A stretch of DNA of 64,000 bases from Mesorhizobium hawassense (GTDB taxonomy: Bacteria; Pseudomonadota; Alphaproteobacteria; Rhizobiales; Rhizobiaceae), in the NCBI RefSeq assembly GCF_003289945.1, contig NZ_QMBP01000001.1, positions 682,001 through 746,000 of the forward strand. Direction: 5' to 3'. A model generated the notes under the pieces. It saw nothing but the letters and a program-made list of their open reading frames with translations. It ran no database searches and had not been told where the DNA came from. Of this stretch, positions 45,735 to 55,649 are shown piece by piece. Position numbers and translations under genes: made by a program. How positions within the stretch are numbered: the stretch's first letter is position 1; each line of letters starts with the position of its first letter.

Positions 45735-46643
45735 CTACCCGGCAGGTGTGAAAATACCGTCGATCGCGGGCCCGCCTTCGGTCGCGACCAGGCCGCGCGC
45801 GACGACATCCTCGAGATGGGCGAGCACCGACAGGCCTGCGGCGCCGTGCAGCCGCGGGTCGGTGTCGCGATAGATCGCCGCGACCATTTCCTTGATCGTC
45901 CGGTCTCCGGCGCGGATGCGCTCGAGGATCGCCCTTTCGCGCATCTTGCGATGCGCCTTGAGGCCGCGCATGAACCTCCGGGGCGCTGTTACCGGTCCGC
46001 CATGGCCCGGCAGCAGCAGGCGATCGTCGCGCGCGAGCAGCCTGTCGAGGGAACTCATATAGTCGGCCATGGCGCCGTCCGGCGGCGCGACGATCGAGGT
46101 CGACCACGCCATGACATGGTCGGCCGAAAACAGGGTTCCGGCGCCTTCCAGGGCGAACACGGCGTGATTGGCGGTGTGGCCGGGCGTCAGCACGGTGCGG
46201 ATTGCCCAGCCGTCGCCCTGTGTCAGCGCATCGTCGGCCAGCACGATATCGGGAACGAAACCCAGGTCGGCGCTGGCGTCGAGGGGATTGACCTCGCCGA
46301 TGCGCAAAACTCGCGCCGACCGATGCGGGCCTTCGGCGAGCGTTGGCGCGCCGGTGCGCTGCTTCAGCCGCGCCGCCAGGGGCGAGTGGTCGCGATGGGT
46401 GTGGCTGACGAAGATGTGGCTGACCGGCCTGCCGCCGATCGCCGCCAGCAGCGTTTCGAGATGGGCGTCGTCTTCCGGCCCTGGATCGATCACTGCCAGC
46501 GTATCGCGGCCGACCAGATAGCTATTGGTGCCATGGAAGGTGAATGGGCTCGGATTTCTGGCGGTGATGCGCAGCACGTCCGGCGCAACCGCGACCGCCT
46601 GGCCGTAGGCCGGATTGAAGCTGGTGTCGAATTCAAGGGCCAT
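45735..46643 (-). CDS. MBL-fold metallo-hydrolase
   Basis: The product has 302 residues from ATG 46643 (MALEFDTSFNPAYG); the frame continues to 47000 but overlaps bioY. The zinc site SHTHRDHSPLA, then TPGHTANH, FSADHVM and LPGHGGPV are the usual MBL ligands. A C-terminal winged-helix-like segment resembles LACTB2-type hydrolases. The substrate is unknown. Confidence 0.92.
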   Translation of the reverse strand: MALEFDTSFNPAYGQAVAVAPDVLRITARNPSPFTFHGTNSYLVGRDTLAVIDPGPEDDAHLETLLAAIGGRPVSHIFVSHTHRDHSPLAARLKQRTGAPTLAEGPHRSARVLRIGEVNPLDASADLGFVPDIVLADDALTQGDGWAIRTVLTPGHTANHAVFALEGAGTLFSADHVMAWSTSIVAPPDGAMADYMSSLDRLLARDDRLLLPGHGGPVTAPRRFMRGLKAHRKMRERAILERIRAGDRTIKEMVAAIYRDTDPRLHGAAGLSVLAHLEDVVARGLVATEGGPAIDGIFTPAG

Positions 46644-46710
46644 GCCGGGGGCTCCGTTGCAATGCGGCAAAATGATTGCCGCCCGATACGGAAGCCAATA
46701 TAGGAAAACT

Positions 46711-46782
46711 AGTGCATGTCGCCCAAAAGTGCGCAGCGGTTTTGGGAGAACGACATCCATTAAGACAAAGTTTGAAGCGCGT
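46711..46782 (+). repeat. Intergenic palindromic repeat of another type (copy G)
   Basis: GTGCATGTCGCCCAAAAGTG, then CAGCGGTTTTGGGAGAACGA and CAT, forms a hairpin (CCCAAAA 46722-46728 with TTTTGGG 46740-46746). It shares AAGTGCGCAGCGGTTTT with the RIME family but not the flanks. It lies between the divergent MBL and bioY genes. Confidence 0.65.
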
Positions 46783-46845
46783 TGCCTGAAATCCGTTTCT
46801 CCGCGGCGCGCTTCAAGCAGCAAATCGGCCACAACGGGGAAGACC

Positions 46846-47436
46846 ATGGCAATTGCAACCACGATGCGTCCGCTCGTATCTCTCACCTTGCCGGATCGAG
46901 GCGCTGCCCGGCTCGCCACCCAGCTCTTTCTGGCGCTTGCCGGAACCCTGCTGCTCACGCTTTCGGCCAAGACGAAAGTGTTGCTCGGCCCGGTCGACAT
47001 TTCGCTCCAGACGCTCGCCGTGCTGTTGATCGCCTCGGCCTTCGGCCTGCGGCTGGCGGTCGCGACGCTGCTTCTCTACCTCGCCGAGGGCGCTTTTGGC
47101 TGGCCCGTCTTCCAGGGCACGCCGGAAAAGGGCATCGGCGTCGCCTATATGCTGGGCTCGACCGGCGGCTATCTTGCCGGTTTCGTGGTCATGGCGGCAA
47201 TCGCCGGCTGGGCCGCCGACCGCGGCTGGGACCGCAATCCCTTCAAGCTGCTCGGCGCCATGCTGACTGGCGAGATCGTCATGATGGCGATGGGCTTTGC
47301 CTGGCTGGCGGTGCTCATCGGACCGGAAAAGTCCTGGCAGTTCGGCGTCCTGCCGTTCATCGTCGGCGACCTGATCAAGGTGGCCCTGGCCGCCAGCCTC
47401 GTGCCGGCCGTGTGGGCGCTGCTCAAGCGCGGCTGA
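46846..47436 (+). CDS. bioY: Biotin transporter substrate-binding protein BioY
   Basis: The 196-residue S-component (ECF type) has about six membrane segments, starting at ATG 46846 with a GGGGAAG ribosome site. BioY features are VLLGPVDISLQTLAVLLIAS, FGLRLAVATLLLYLAEGAFG, PVFQGTPEKGIG, and LGSTGGYLAGF. It takes up biotin, alone or with EcfT/A elsewhere. A strong terminator follows. Confidence 0.95.
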   Translation: MAIATTMRPLVSLTLPDRGAARLATQLFLALAGTLLLTLSAKTKVLLGPVDISLQTLAVLLIASAFGLRLAVATLLLYLAEGAFGWPVFQGTPEKGIGVAYMLGSTGGYLAGFVVMAAIAGWAADRGWDRNPFKLLGAMLTGEIVMMAMGFAWLAVLIGPEKSWQFGVLPFIVGDLIKVALAASLVPAVWALLKRG

Positions 47437-47450
47437 GCCCGAAACAACAA

Positions 47451-47485
47451 AAAAAGCCGGCTGGCTCGCCACCTGCCGGCTTTTT
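47451..47485 (+). terminator. Rho-independent terminator after bioY
   Basis: AAAAAGCCGGC (47451-47461) pairs with GCCGGCTTTTT (47475-47485); the stem is GC-rich and both sides carry A/T runs, so it can work in both directions. It separates bioY from the rml operon. The rest of the gap up to 47658 has no gene. Confidence 0.9.
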
Positions 47486-47658
47486 CGTGTCCGCGCCGTC
47501 CGATCGAATCGCTTCCGGGTGCCGGCTTGACTGCAAGTGGCGAGATTAAATCCGATATTAGGACATGCTAGGGCATAAACGAACGAGCCGACATACGAAA
47601 CTCGACCGCGGGCAGCTCGATTGCTGAGCGTGCCCCCGGCAGCTCGACGGAGAGCCTG

Positions 47659-48549
47659 TTGAAGGGAATAATTCTGGCCGGGGGGAGCGGAACACGCCTC
47701 TATCCGCTCACGATAGCGGTCTCCAAGCAAATCCTGCCGATCTACGACAAGCCGATGATCTATTATCCGCTGAGCGTGCTCATGCTCGCGGGAATACGCC
47801 AGATCATGGTCATCTCGACCCCGCGCGACCTGCCGGTTTTTCAGGCTTTGCTTGGCGACGGCTCGGAATTCGGTCTCGAGCTTTCCTATGCCGAGCAGCC
47901 GCAGCCCAACGGCCTCGCCGAAGCCTTCATCATCGGCCGTGATTTCATCGGCAAGGACAATGTTTCGATGATCCTCGGCGACAACATCTATTTCGGCGAC
48001 GGGCTGTCCAAGCTCTGCCGGACGGCGGCGTCGCGCGAAAGCGGCGCTTCGGTCTTCGCCTACCATGTCGAGGACCCCGAGCGTTACGGCGTGGTTTCGT
48101 TCGACAAGGCAACCGGCAGGGCGCTGACGATCGAGGAAAAGCCGCTCAAGCCGAAATCCAACTGGGCCGTCACCGGTCTCTATTTCTACGACAACAGGGT
48201 CGTCGACATCGCCTCCACGATCCGGCCCTCGGCGCGCGGCGAGCTCGAGATCACGGCCGTCAACAACGCCTATCTTGAGCGCGGCGAGCTGCAGGTCCAC
48301 CGGCTTGGCCGCGGCTACGCCTGGCTCGATACCGGCACGCATGACAGCCTGCACGAAGCGTCGTTCTTCGTGCGTACCATCGAACACCGCCAGGGCATCA
48401 AGGTCGCTTGCCCCGAGGAGATCGCCTTCGAGCAGGGCTGGCTCGACGCCGACAAGGTCCTCGATCGCGCCGCGCGCCTCGGCAAGAATGAATATGCCGC
48501 CTATCTTCGCAGGCGGGTCGCCGATCTGATGGAGGATCAGGGTGCTTGA
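47659..48549 (+). CDS. rmlA: Glucose-1-phosphate thymidylyltransferase
   Basis: The product has 296 residues from TTG 47659 ([18 protein letters not shown]). The nucleotidyltransferase motifs [32 protein letters not shown] and [19 protein letters not shown] are those of RmlA. It makes dTDP-glucose, the first step to dTDP-L-rhamnose, and in this cluster feeds rmlC, rmlB and rmlD directly downstream with overlapping genes. Confidence 0.97.
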   Translation: MKGIILAGGSGTRLYPLTIAVSKQILPIYDKPMIYYPLSVLMLAGIRQIMVISTPRDLPVFQALLGDGSEFGLELSYAEQPQPNGLAEAFIIGRDFIGKDNVSMILGDNIYFGDGLSKLCRTAASRESGASVFAYHVEDPERYGVVSFDKATGRALTIEEKPLKPKSNWAVTGLYFYDNRVVDIASTIRPSARGELEITAVNNAYLERGELQVHRLGRGYAWLDTGTHDSLHEASFFVRTIEHRQGIKVACPEEIAFEQGWLDADKVLDRAARLGKNEYAAYLRRRVADLMEDQGA

Positions 48550-49096
48550 GGTCAGGGCGCTCGACCTGGAGGGCGTGCTGGAGATCGTGCCGAAGCGGCA
48601 CGGCGACGCGCGCGGCTATTTCTGCGAGACCTGGAATGTGGAGCGCTTTGCTCAAGCAGGCATCGCCCTGACCTTCGTGCAGGACAACCATTCCTATTCC
48701 GCGGCCGCCGGTGTCCTGCGAGGCCTGCACTATCAATTGCCGCCGCGCGCCCAGGACAAGCTGCTGCGCGTGGTGCGGGGCAGCGTCTTCGACGTCGTCG
48801 TCGACATCCGCCGCTCTTCGCCGACTTTCGGAAAATGGTCGGCATTGGAAATCTCGGCCGAGAAGGGGAACCAGATCCTGGTGCCGAAGGGATATGCGCA
48901 CGGCTTCGTCACGCTCGTCCCCGACACCGAGATTCTGTATAAGGTCACCGATAGCTATTCGCCGGAGCACGACCGGTCGATCCGTTTCGACGACCCCGCC
49001 ATCGGCATCGCGTGGCCGTCGCTTGCCGGCGGCTTCCAGCTTTCTGACAAGGACCGCAAGGCGCCACTGCTCGGCGAGGCGGAGGTTTTCGGGTGA
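48542..49096 (+). CDS. rmlC: dTDP-4-dehydrorhamnose 3,5-epimerase
   Basis: This is a 184-residue cupin from GTG 48542, overlapping rmlA by 8 nt. It shows [10 protein letters not shown], the catalytic HYQLPP region, [20 protein letters not shown] and [11 protein letters not shown]. It epimerises C3 and C5 of the RmlB product. Its stop overlaps the rmlB start. Confidence 0.97.
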   Translation: MLEVRALDLEGVLEIVPKRHGDARGYFCETWNVERFAQAGIALTFVQDNHSYSAAAGVLRGLHYQLPPRAQDKLLRVVRGSVFDVVVDIRRSSPTFGKWSALEISAEKGNQILVPKGYAHGFVTLVPDTEILYKVTDSYSPEHDRSIRFDDPAIGIAWPSLAGGFQLSDKDRKAPLLGEAEVFG

Positions 49097-50193
49097 GGGA
49101 GGAAGGCAGGCTGAATTTTCTGGTGACGGGCGGCGCCGGCTTCATCGGCTCGGCCGTATGCCGGCATCTGTGCGCCAATCCCGCCTACCGCGTCACCAAT
49201 CTCGACAAGCTTACCTATGCCGGTAACCTCGCGTCGTTGCGGCCGATCGAGAACGCCCACAATTACCGCTTCGAGCAGGCCGACATTTGCGAAGAGCGCA
49301 CGGTTCTCGAAATCTTGCGCCGCGACGATATCGACATCGTCATGAACCTCGCCGCCGAAAGCCATGTCGACCGCTCGATCGACGGCCCCGGCGCTTTCAT
49401 CGAGACCAACATCGTCGGCACCTACCGGATCCTGAACGCTGCGCTGGAATACTGGCGCGGGCTGCCGCAAGAGGGCCAGGCGCGCTTCCGCTTCCATCAC
49501 GTCTCGACCGACGAGGTGTTCGGCGATCTTCCTTTCGACGGCGGCATGTTCGTCGAGGAGACGCCCTATGCGCCGTCTTCGCCCTATTCGGCCTCGAAGG
49601 CGGCCTCCGACCATCTGGTGCGGGCTTGGCACGAGACCTACGGCCTGCCGGTCGTGCTCTCCAACTGCTCGAACAACTACGGGCCTTATCATTTCCCGGA
49701 AAAGCTGATCCCGCTGGTCATCCTGAACGCACTCGACGAGAGGCCGCTGCCGGTCTATGGCGCCGGCGCCAATGTCCGCGACTGGCTGTTTGTCGAGGAT
49801 CACGCGCAGGCCCTGGAACTCGTCGCCACGAAAGGACAGCCGGGCGAGAGCTACAATGTCGGCGGCAATTCCGAGCGCACCAATCTCACCGTCGTCGAGA
49901 CGATCTGCGACCTGCTCGACCAAAGACGGCCGCGCGCCGGCGGCAAGCGCCACCGCGAGCTTATCTCCTTCGTCACCGACCGTCCCGGCCATGACCGCCG
50001 CTACGCCATCGATGCCTCCAAGATCGCGCGCGAGCTCGGCTGGACGCCGCGTGAGAATTTCGACTCGGGCCTGGCACGCACCGTCGACTGGTATCTCGAC
50101 AACAAATGGTGGTGGGGGCCGATCCGCGAGCAGCGCTATGCCGGCGAGAGGCTGGGCGCAGCCTCGAAGGACGGCACCGAGGGGGCCGCTTGA
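49093..50193 (+). CDS. rmlB: dTDP-glucose 4,6-dehydratase
   Basis: The 366-residue protein starts at GTG 49093. It has the NAD motif [28 protein letters not shown], catalytic STDEVFG and [10 protein letters not shown], and SNNYGP, all RmlB hallmarks. It makes dTDP-4-keto-6-deoxyglucose. The stop TGA overlaps the TTG start of rmlD. It is a standard-length enzyme. Confidence 0.97.
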   Translation: MREEGRLNFLVTGGAGFIGSAVCRHLCANPAYRVTNLDKLTYAGNLASLRPIENAHNYRFEQADICEERTVLEILRRDDIDIVMNLAAESHVDRSIDGPGAFIETNIVGTYRILNAALEYWRGLPQEGQARFRFHHVSTDEVFGDLPFDGGMFVEETPYAPSSPYSASKAASDHLVRAWHETYGLPVVLSNCSNNYGPYHFPEKLIPLVILNALDERPLPVYGAGANVRDWLFVEDHAQALELVATKGQPGESYNVGGNSERTNLTVVETICDLLDQRRPRAGGKRHRELISFVTDRPGHDRRYAIDASKIARELGWTPRENFDSGLARTVDWYLDNKWWWGPIREQRYAGERLGAASKDGTEGAA

Positions 50194-51083
50194 GGCTTGC
50201 CGTCACGGGACGCGACGGCCAGGTCGCCGCCAGCCTTGTCGAGGCGGCACGCGGTGACGTCGATGTCGTTGCCGTGGGCAGGCCGGCGCTGGATATGACG
50301 CGGCCCGACACGGTGTTTTCGGCCCTGCAGGCGGCAAGACCGGATATCGTCGTCTCCGCCGCGGCCTACACCGCCGTCGATCAGGCCGAGGACGAGAGGG
50401 ATCTGGCCTTTGCCGTCAACGCCGTGGGCGCCGGCAAGGTCGCGGAGGCGGCAGGCAAGCTTGGCGTGCCCGTCGTCCATCTGTCGACCGACTATGTTTT
50501 CGACGGCACCAAGGCCAGCGCCTATGTGGAAACGGACGGAACGGCGCCGCTTGGCGTCTATGGCGCTTCCAAGCTCGCCGGCGAAGAAGCTGTCGCTGCC
50601 GCCAATCCGCGTCACCTCATCCTGCGCACCGCCTGGGTCTACAGCCCCTTCGGCAAGAATTTCGTCAAGACGATGCTGAGGGTCGCCGCCGACCGCGACG
50701 AGATTTCGGTCGTCGCCGACCAATGGGGCAATCCGACATCGGCGCTCGATATTGCCGACGCCATCCTGCACGCGGCCGCTGTCCTTGGCCGGGGCAGGGG
50801 CGCTGCCTTCGGCGTCTATCATCTGGCCGGCAGCGGCGAGACCAACTGGAGCGGCTTTGCCCGCCACATCCTGGAGACGAGCCGGACGCTTGGCGGCCCG
50901 CATGCCCGCATTCGCGACATCACGACCGCCGACTACCCGACAAAGGCAAGGCGGCCGGCGAATTCGCGCCTGTCGAGCGCCAGGTTCAGTGCCGCGTTCG
51001 GCTGGACCGCGCCGGATTGGCGGGAGTCGACCGCGGCTGTCGTAGGTCGTATCGTCGCCGACCATCCGGTCCGGGCACGCTGA
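50190..51083 (+). CDS. rmlD: dTDP-4-dehydrorhamnose reductase
   Basis: The product has 297 residues from TTG 50190, which overlaps the rmlB stop as TTGA; the longer frame to 50106 would overlap rmlB by 88 bp. RmlD motifs are [28 protein letters not shown], and [12 protein letters not shown]. It completes dTDP-L-rhamnose synthesis. The order A-C-B-D with overlaps shows one operon. Confidence 0.95.
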   Translation: MRLAVTGRDGQVAASLVEAARGDVDVVAVGRPALDMTRPDTVFSALQAARPDIVVSAAAYTAVDQAEDERDLAFAVNAVGAGKVAEAAGKLGVPVVHLSTDYVFDGTKASAYVETDGTAPLGVYGASKLAGEEAVAAANPRHLILRTAWVYSPFGKNFVKTMLRVAADRDEISVVADQWGNPTSALDIADAILHAAAVLGRGRGAAFGVYHLAGSGETNWSGFARHILETSRTLGGPHARIRDITTADYPTKARRPANSRLSSARFSAAFGWTAPDWRESTAAVVGRIVADHPVRAR

Positions 51084-51127
51084 TCGAGAGTCCTTGCATG
51101 GACTTCACGTAAGCTCAAAGCAATCCG

Positions 51128-52312
51128 ATGCCCGTGGAAAGACAGCCTGAGGCGATGAACAAGTCAGGAGAGACATCGGCGAGCGAGGGGTCCGAGTTGG
51201 ACGAGGAGCCGGCGGATGGCCGCGCCCCGTCGCTTCGTCAACTCTACGACACGCATGACGGCAAGGTCTCCGACAAATGGCCGGCTTATCTCGCAGAGTA
51301 CGATCGGATATTTGCGCAGCACAGAGACAGGCCGGTCAGGATCCTCGAAATCGGAGTCCAGAACGGCGGCTCGCTCGAGATACTGGCAAGATATTTTCCG
51401 CAAGCCGCGATGATCGTCGGGTGCGATATCGATCCCACCTGCGGGACGCTGCGCTTTGACGATGACCGGATCGCTGTTGTCGTGGGCGATGTCAACGACG
51501 ACGAAACCGAACGTAGAATTGTCGGGTTGGCCGAACAATTCGACATCGTGATCGATGATGGATCGCACAGGTCCGCCGACATCATACGTGCGTTCGCCCG
51601 CTACTTCCCCTATGTGGCGCAAACAGGCATGTACATCGTCGAAGACCTGCATTGCAGCTACTGGCGCGACTATGAAGGCGGCCTCTACGATCCTCTTTCG
51701 TCGCTCTCATTTTTCAAACGCCTGGTCGACGTGATCAACAACGAGCATTGGGGACTTGATCTGCCAGGAAGTCAGGCGCTGGCAGTCTTTGCCGAAGCCC
51801 ACAATGTGACCTTTGACGATGCACAGCTTGCCTCGATCCACGCCGTCCGATTCCTGAATTCGCTTTGCATTGTCGCGAAGCGTCCGACTCAGGAAAACAG
51901 GCTTGGCGCACGCCTGGTGGAAGGCAGCGTTTCGGCTGTCGCTGCGAACATGACGCCGCTGAAGGGAACGACAAGCAAGGCTGCCGACCAGACTGGCAAC
52001 CCCTGGTCGCTGGGTTCGATCGCGGGGGACGAGGAAATCCAGACCGGTCGGGAACTTCGACAGAAGGCGCGCATCGACGCGCTGGCGCGTGACCTGGTCG
52101 AAGCGCACAGCGCCAAGGCCACTGAAGTCGAGGCGCTACGGGCCGAGCTATCGGCCGCGTGGGCAACGAGGGCAGGGCTCGAGGGGAAATTGGCCGGGCG
52201 CGAAATGGAGATTCGAGGTCTGAAAGATTCGACGAGCTGGCGAATGACCGCGCCGCTTCGAGTGCTTTCACGCTGTGCAAGGCGGTTGCTTGGCAACATC
52301 CGCCGCCCCTGA
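51128..52312 (+). CDS. CmcI-like SAM methyltransferase with coiled coil and TSWR tail
   Basis: This is a 394-residue protein; ATG 51128 and ATG 51155 are both possible. The SAM part (about 35-255) has LYDTHDGKVSDKWPAYLAEY, RILEIGVQNGGSLEIL, GCDIDPTCG, FDIVIDDGSHRSADIIRAF and YIVEDLHCSYW, like cephalosporin/rhamnosyl O-methyltransferases. A Lys/Glu-rich coiled coil (about 300-365) leads to the tail STSWRMTAPLRVLSRCARR, the same motif as at 15657. It likely methylates a rhamnose or other sugar of the chain made from rml products. Confidence 0.85.
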   Translation: MPVERQPEAMNKSGETSASEGSELDEEPADGRAPSLRQLYDTHDGKVSDKWPAYLAEYDRIFAQHRDRPVRILEIGVQNGGSLEILARYFPQAAMIVGCDIDPTCGTLRFDDDRIAVVVGDVNDDETERRIVGLAEQFDIVIDDGSHRSADIIRAFARYFPYVAQTGMYIVEDLHCSYWRDYEGGLYDPLSSLSFFKRLVDVINNEHWGLDLPGSQALAVFAEAHNVTFDDAQLASIHAVRFLNSLCIVAKRPTQENRLGARLVEGSVSAVAANMTPLKGTTSKAADQTGNPWSLGSIAGDEEIQTGRELRQKARIDALARDLVEAHSAKATEVEALRAELSAAWATRAGLEGKLAGREMEIRGLKDSTSWRMTAPLRVLSRCARRLLGNIRRP

Positions 52313-52508
52313 CCGTGGCGCCGCAGCGTTGAACATCGGCAATATGACGCGATATGAACAAAAAATCTCTGGCGATACGCCCGACTCCGCGCTATTGCGG
52401 TAGCGGGTAAGGGGGTCAGGAACTTGCAATCTAGAGTGGCGGCGGATGCTGTTTGTCCGGCGCCAGTCGGGTGGTTATAGTTCCGTGCCTGGAGTTCAGT
52501 GCAACCCT

Positions 52509-54524
52509 ATGACGTCCTACGTAGAAGCCGTATCTGGACTTCGGCCTAAGATGCGGCGCGCCATAATCATGATCCAGGATCTCGTCATGGTCCTGGTCGC
52601 CGTGGCGTTGAGCCTGATCCTGTCGCAGTCGCGGCTTTCTTTCGAGGCGCTGTCCTATGGCGGACTGGCCTGCTGGACGCTGATCGTCCTCGTCGCCCAT
52701 CTGCTGTTTCGTTATTGCGGTCTCTACAACACCGTCTGGCGCTTTGCTTCCACGCCCGATTTCTTCAACATCCTGAAAGGCTGCGGAATACTGACGGTCG
52801 TCCTCTATTTGACCTCGCTCGCCTTCCGCTTCTCTTTCCAGCCTGTCGCCGGCCTCAACGAGCGCCAGTTCATCGTCTTTTTCCTCGTCTCCTTCACAAT
52901 TATTTCCGCGCCGAGGCTTTACTACCGCTTCCTTCGCGACGGGGCGAGCTGGCGCATCCTGCGCCGTACCCCGGGCGACGCGCCGATCAGGCAGGCGCTC
53001 TTCATCGGCCGGCTGAGCGAAGCTGACGTCATCGTCCGCTTCACCCGCACGGCAGTGCCGGCGGAATATGCCATTCGCGGCATCATGGCGACCGAAGGCG
53101 ATGCGCCGCTCGGCACGCAGATCCAGGGCGTTCCCGTGGTGGCGGTCCGCCCGCGCCTGGTCGACGTTCTGGAAGAATATGTCAAAGGAACGGAGAATCT
53201 CGACTTCGTCATCTTCGGCAAGGGTGTCGAGCGCGAGATAGAGGACTATGCCGAGCTGGTACGCGTTGCCCGCCACAGCGGCATCACCGTCGTCCAGTTT
53301 TCCGGACTTTCCGAACTGGGACAGGGCGGCAAGCTTGTTCTCGACGCGGTCGAGATGGAAACGATCATGCGCCGCTCGGCCGTCGCCACGGATATCGAAC
53401 GCATCGGCACTTTTGTCGAGGGCAAGCGCGTGCTGGTGACCGGCGGCGCCGGCTCGATCGGCCGCGTGCTCGTCAAGCGCTCGCTGGAGCTCGGCGCAGA
53501 GGCGGTCCTTGTTGCCGACAATTCCGAGTTCGGCATCTTCCAGCTCGACCAACTGCTTGAGGATAGCGAGCGCGACCGGCTGACCAGCCGCATCGTCGAC
53601 GTCACCGACCGGCGCCTGATGATGCGCCTCGTCAAGGAGTTCGAGCCCGCGATCATTTTCCATGCCGCCGCGCTGAAGCATGTGCCTATCCTTGAAGAGA
53701 ACTGGGAAGCAGCGATCGAGACCAACGTTTTCGGCACGCTTGCCTGCGCCGAAGTCGCCGCCAAGTGCGGTGTCCCGCAGTTTCTGCTTATCTCCAGCGA
53801 CAAGGCGGTGGACCCGACATCGGTGCTCGGCATCACCAAGCGTGCCGCCGAGCAGATTGTCGCTTCGTTGCATGAGATGCATGCCGCGCGTCCGCCCGCG
53901 CTGCATGGCGGGCTGAACGGCCATGATGCCGTCGGCCGCAATCCGGGGACCAAATTCATCGCCGTGCGCTTCGGCAATGTCTTCGGCTCCAACGGCTCGG
54001 TGGCGACGATCTTCCAGACCCAGATCGAGGCCGGCGGCCCGCTTACCATCACCGACCGTCGCATGACCCGCTATTTCATGACCGTTGCCGAGGCCGTCGA
54101 TCTCGTCATCATGTCGGCCGCCGACGCCGAGCAGCGCCAGGGCGCGGATGACTACGCCATCTATATGCTCGACATGGGCAAGCCTGTGCCGATCCTCGAA
54201 GTCGCCGAAACGATGATTCGCATGGCCGGCAAAAGTCCCTACACCGACATTCAGATACGCTTCACCGGCGTCAGGCCGGGCGAAAAGCTGCATGAGACGC
54301 TGCACGGCGACAACGAGGAGGTGGTCAAGCTCGATACCGCCAAGATATTCGGCCTCAGGACCGAGGTTCTGAGCTGGCCGAAGATCCAGGCCGGGCTGAC
54401 CGCGCTGCAAGCCGCCCTGCGCGATCAGGACAAGGCAACGGCTCTGGCGGTGCTGACGGGAGTGCATGAGGCGCTGAACACGCCGGATCGAATTGTGCCG
54501 AAAGCGGCAAGCCAATCGGCCTGA
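52509..54524 (+). CDS. Membrane UDP-GlcNAc 4,6-dehydratase, WbpM/CapD type
   Basis: The product has 671 residues from ATG 52509. About four hydrophobic segments (residues 20-125) are followed by a Rossmann-like domain and the dehydratase domain with VLVTGGAGSIGR, AALKHVPILEEN and DKAVDPTSVLGITKRAAEQ. The usual Met (Tyr in SDRs) four residues before the catalytic Lys is Leu here. It should make UDP-4-keto-6-deoxy-GlcNAc in the membrane. Downstream genes (GT2, initiating transferase, reductase) match a QuiNAc-initiation module; this is inference from the Rhizobium etli wreV/wreQ/wreU layout. Confidence 0.9.
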   Translation: MTSYVEAVSGLRPKMRRAIIMIQDLVMVLVAVALSLILSQSRLSFEALSYGGLACWTLIVLVAHLLFRYCGLYNTVWRFASTPDFFNILKGCGILTVVLYLTSLAFRFSFQPVAGLNERQFIVFFLVSFTIISAPRLYYRFLRDGASWRILRRTPGDAPIRQALFIGRLSEADVIVRFTRTAVPAEYAIRGIMATEGDAPLGTQIQGVPVVAVRPRLVDVLEEYVKGTENLDFVIFGKGVEREIEDYAELVRVARHSGITVVQFSGLSELGQGGKLVLDAVEMETIMRRSAVATDIERIGTFVEGKRVLVTGGAGSIGRVLVKRSLELGAEAVLVADNSEFGIFQLDQLLEDSERDRLTSRIVDVTDRRLMMRLVKEFEPAIIFHAAALKHVPILEENWEAAIETNVFGTLACAEVAAKCGVPQFLLISSDKAVDPTSVLGITKRAAEQIVASLHEMHAARPPALHGGLNGHDAVGRNPGTKFIAVRFGNVFGSNGSVATIFQTQIEAGGPLTITDRRMTRYFMTVAEAVDLVIMSAADAEQRQGADDYAIYMLDMGKPVPILEVAETMIRMAGKSPYTDIQIRFTGVRPGEKLHETLHGDNEEVVKLDTAKIFGLRTEVLSWPKIQAGLTALQAALRDQDKATALAVLTGVHEALNTPDRIVPKAASQSA

Positions 54525-54525
54525 A

Positions 54526-54620
54526 AACAATACCAGAAAAAGTCGCGAACGGGTTTTCGTTCGAAATAACGCAAAAACCCCGGAATAGCGCCAAAACAGG
54601 GAGTTTGAGCGGTTCACCGT
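54526..54620 (+). repeat. RIME1-like repeat, copy F (degenerate)
   Basis: CAATACCAGAAAAAGTCGCG, GGGTTTTCGTTCGAAATAAC, GCAAAAAC and later TTTGAGCGGTTCACCGT keep the order of RIME blocks with many changes. It starts at the stop of the dehydratase gene. Confidence 0.6.
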
Positions 54621-54714
54621 CGCCCACCCAACGATGTATCGCCCCGGCCTGCCTTGCCCATGCGTAGCCGTTATTTTAGCCTGCCCGGATATCGGCAGCG
54701 GGCGATTTCGAATT

Positions 54715-55647
54715 GTGAGTGGGCAAGATCAGCGCGTGGCCGTTCTTCTGGGCACGAAGGACGGCGCGGCATTCATCAATCAGCAATTGGAGTCGTTGGC
54801 TGCGCAGTCCTGGCCCCGCGTCGATCTCTGGGTTTCCGATGACGGCTCGACCGACGGCACGGCATCCATCATCGAGGCCTGGCGGACCCGCTGGGCCAAA
54901 GGCCGCGTCACTCTGGTGGACGGCCCGCGGCAGGGCTTTGCCGCCAATTTCCGCTCGATGATCATCGATCCGCGCGTCCAGGCCGACTACTACGCCTTTT
55001 GCGACCAGGACGATGTCTGGGAGCGCGACAGGCTGGAGAGCGCCATCCGGTGGATGGGGACCCAGGATCCGGAGACGCCGCTCCTGTTCTGCTCGCGCAC
55101 GGCGACCATTTCGGAGACCGGCCAGGCGGCGGGCCATTCGCCGCTGTTCCCGCGCCCGCCCTCGTTTCGCAACGCGCTGGTGCAAAGCATCGCCGGTGGC
55201 AATACCATGCTGCTCAACCGCAAGGCGCGCGACCTTTTGGCGAAGGCATCGGCAAGAACCGAATTTGTGAGCCACGACTGGTGGGCCTATCTCATCGTCG
55301 CAGCCGGCGGGGGCACGATCCGCTACGAGCCGCGGCCGCTCGTCAGATACCGCCAGCACGGGGCAAATCTCGTCGGCGCCAATGTCTCGTGGCGGGCAAG
55401 GTTCATCAGGATAGGGCGGCTTCGCAAAGGCCAGTTCGCCACCTGGACCGACAGCAATCTCAGCGGCCTGGTCGTCAACCGGGATCTGCTGACATCCGAT
55501 GCCGAGCATTGCCTCGAGATGTTCATCGAGGCACGCAACAGTGCTGTTTTCAAGCGCTTCCGGCTGTTGCGCAAGAGCGGGGTTTACCGGCAGACGGTCC
55601 TTGGAACGTTGGGACTCTATCTCGCCGTTCTGCGGAGCTGGATTTGA
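54715..55647 (+). CDS. Glycosyltransferase family 2
   Basis: The product has 310 residues from GTG 54715 (VSGQDQRVAVLLGTKDGAAF); a longer frame starts at 54634. GT-A motifs are DDGSTDGTASII, FCDQDDVW and a terminal-domain region YRQHGANLVG. It resembles rhamnosyltransferases of the GT2 group. It is between the 4,6-dehydratase and the initiating transferase and is likely to add the second sugar; that is inferred. Confidence 0.9.
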   Translation: MSGQDQRVAVLLGTKDGAAFINQQLESLAAQSWPRVDLWVSDDGSTDGTASIIEAWRTRWAKGRVTLVDGPRQGFAANFRSMIIDPRVQADYYAFCDQDDVWERDRLESAIRWMGTQDPETPLLFCSRTATISETGQAAGHSPLFPRPPSFRNALVQSIAGGNTMLLNRKARDLLAKASARTEFVSHDWWAYLIVAAGGGTIRYEPRPLVRYRQHGANLVGANVSWRARFIRIGRLRKGQFATWTDSNLSGLVVNRDLLTSDAEHCLEMFIEARNSAVFKRFRLLRKSGVYRQTVLGTLGLYLAVLRSWI

Positions 55648-55649
55648 TC

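Noticed and set aside
52431..54617. 728-codon frame antisense to the WbpM-type gene
   Set aside because: Shadow frame; the plus-strand gene has clear motifs and membrane segments.
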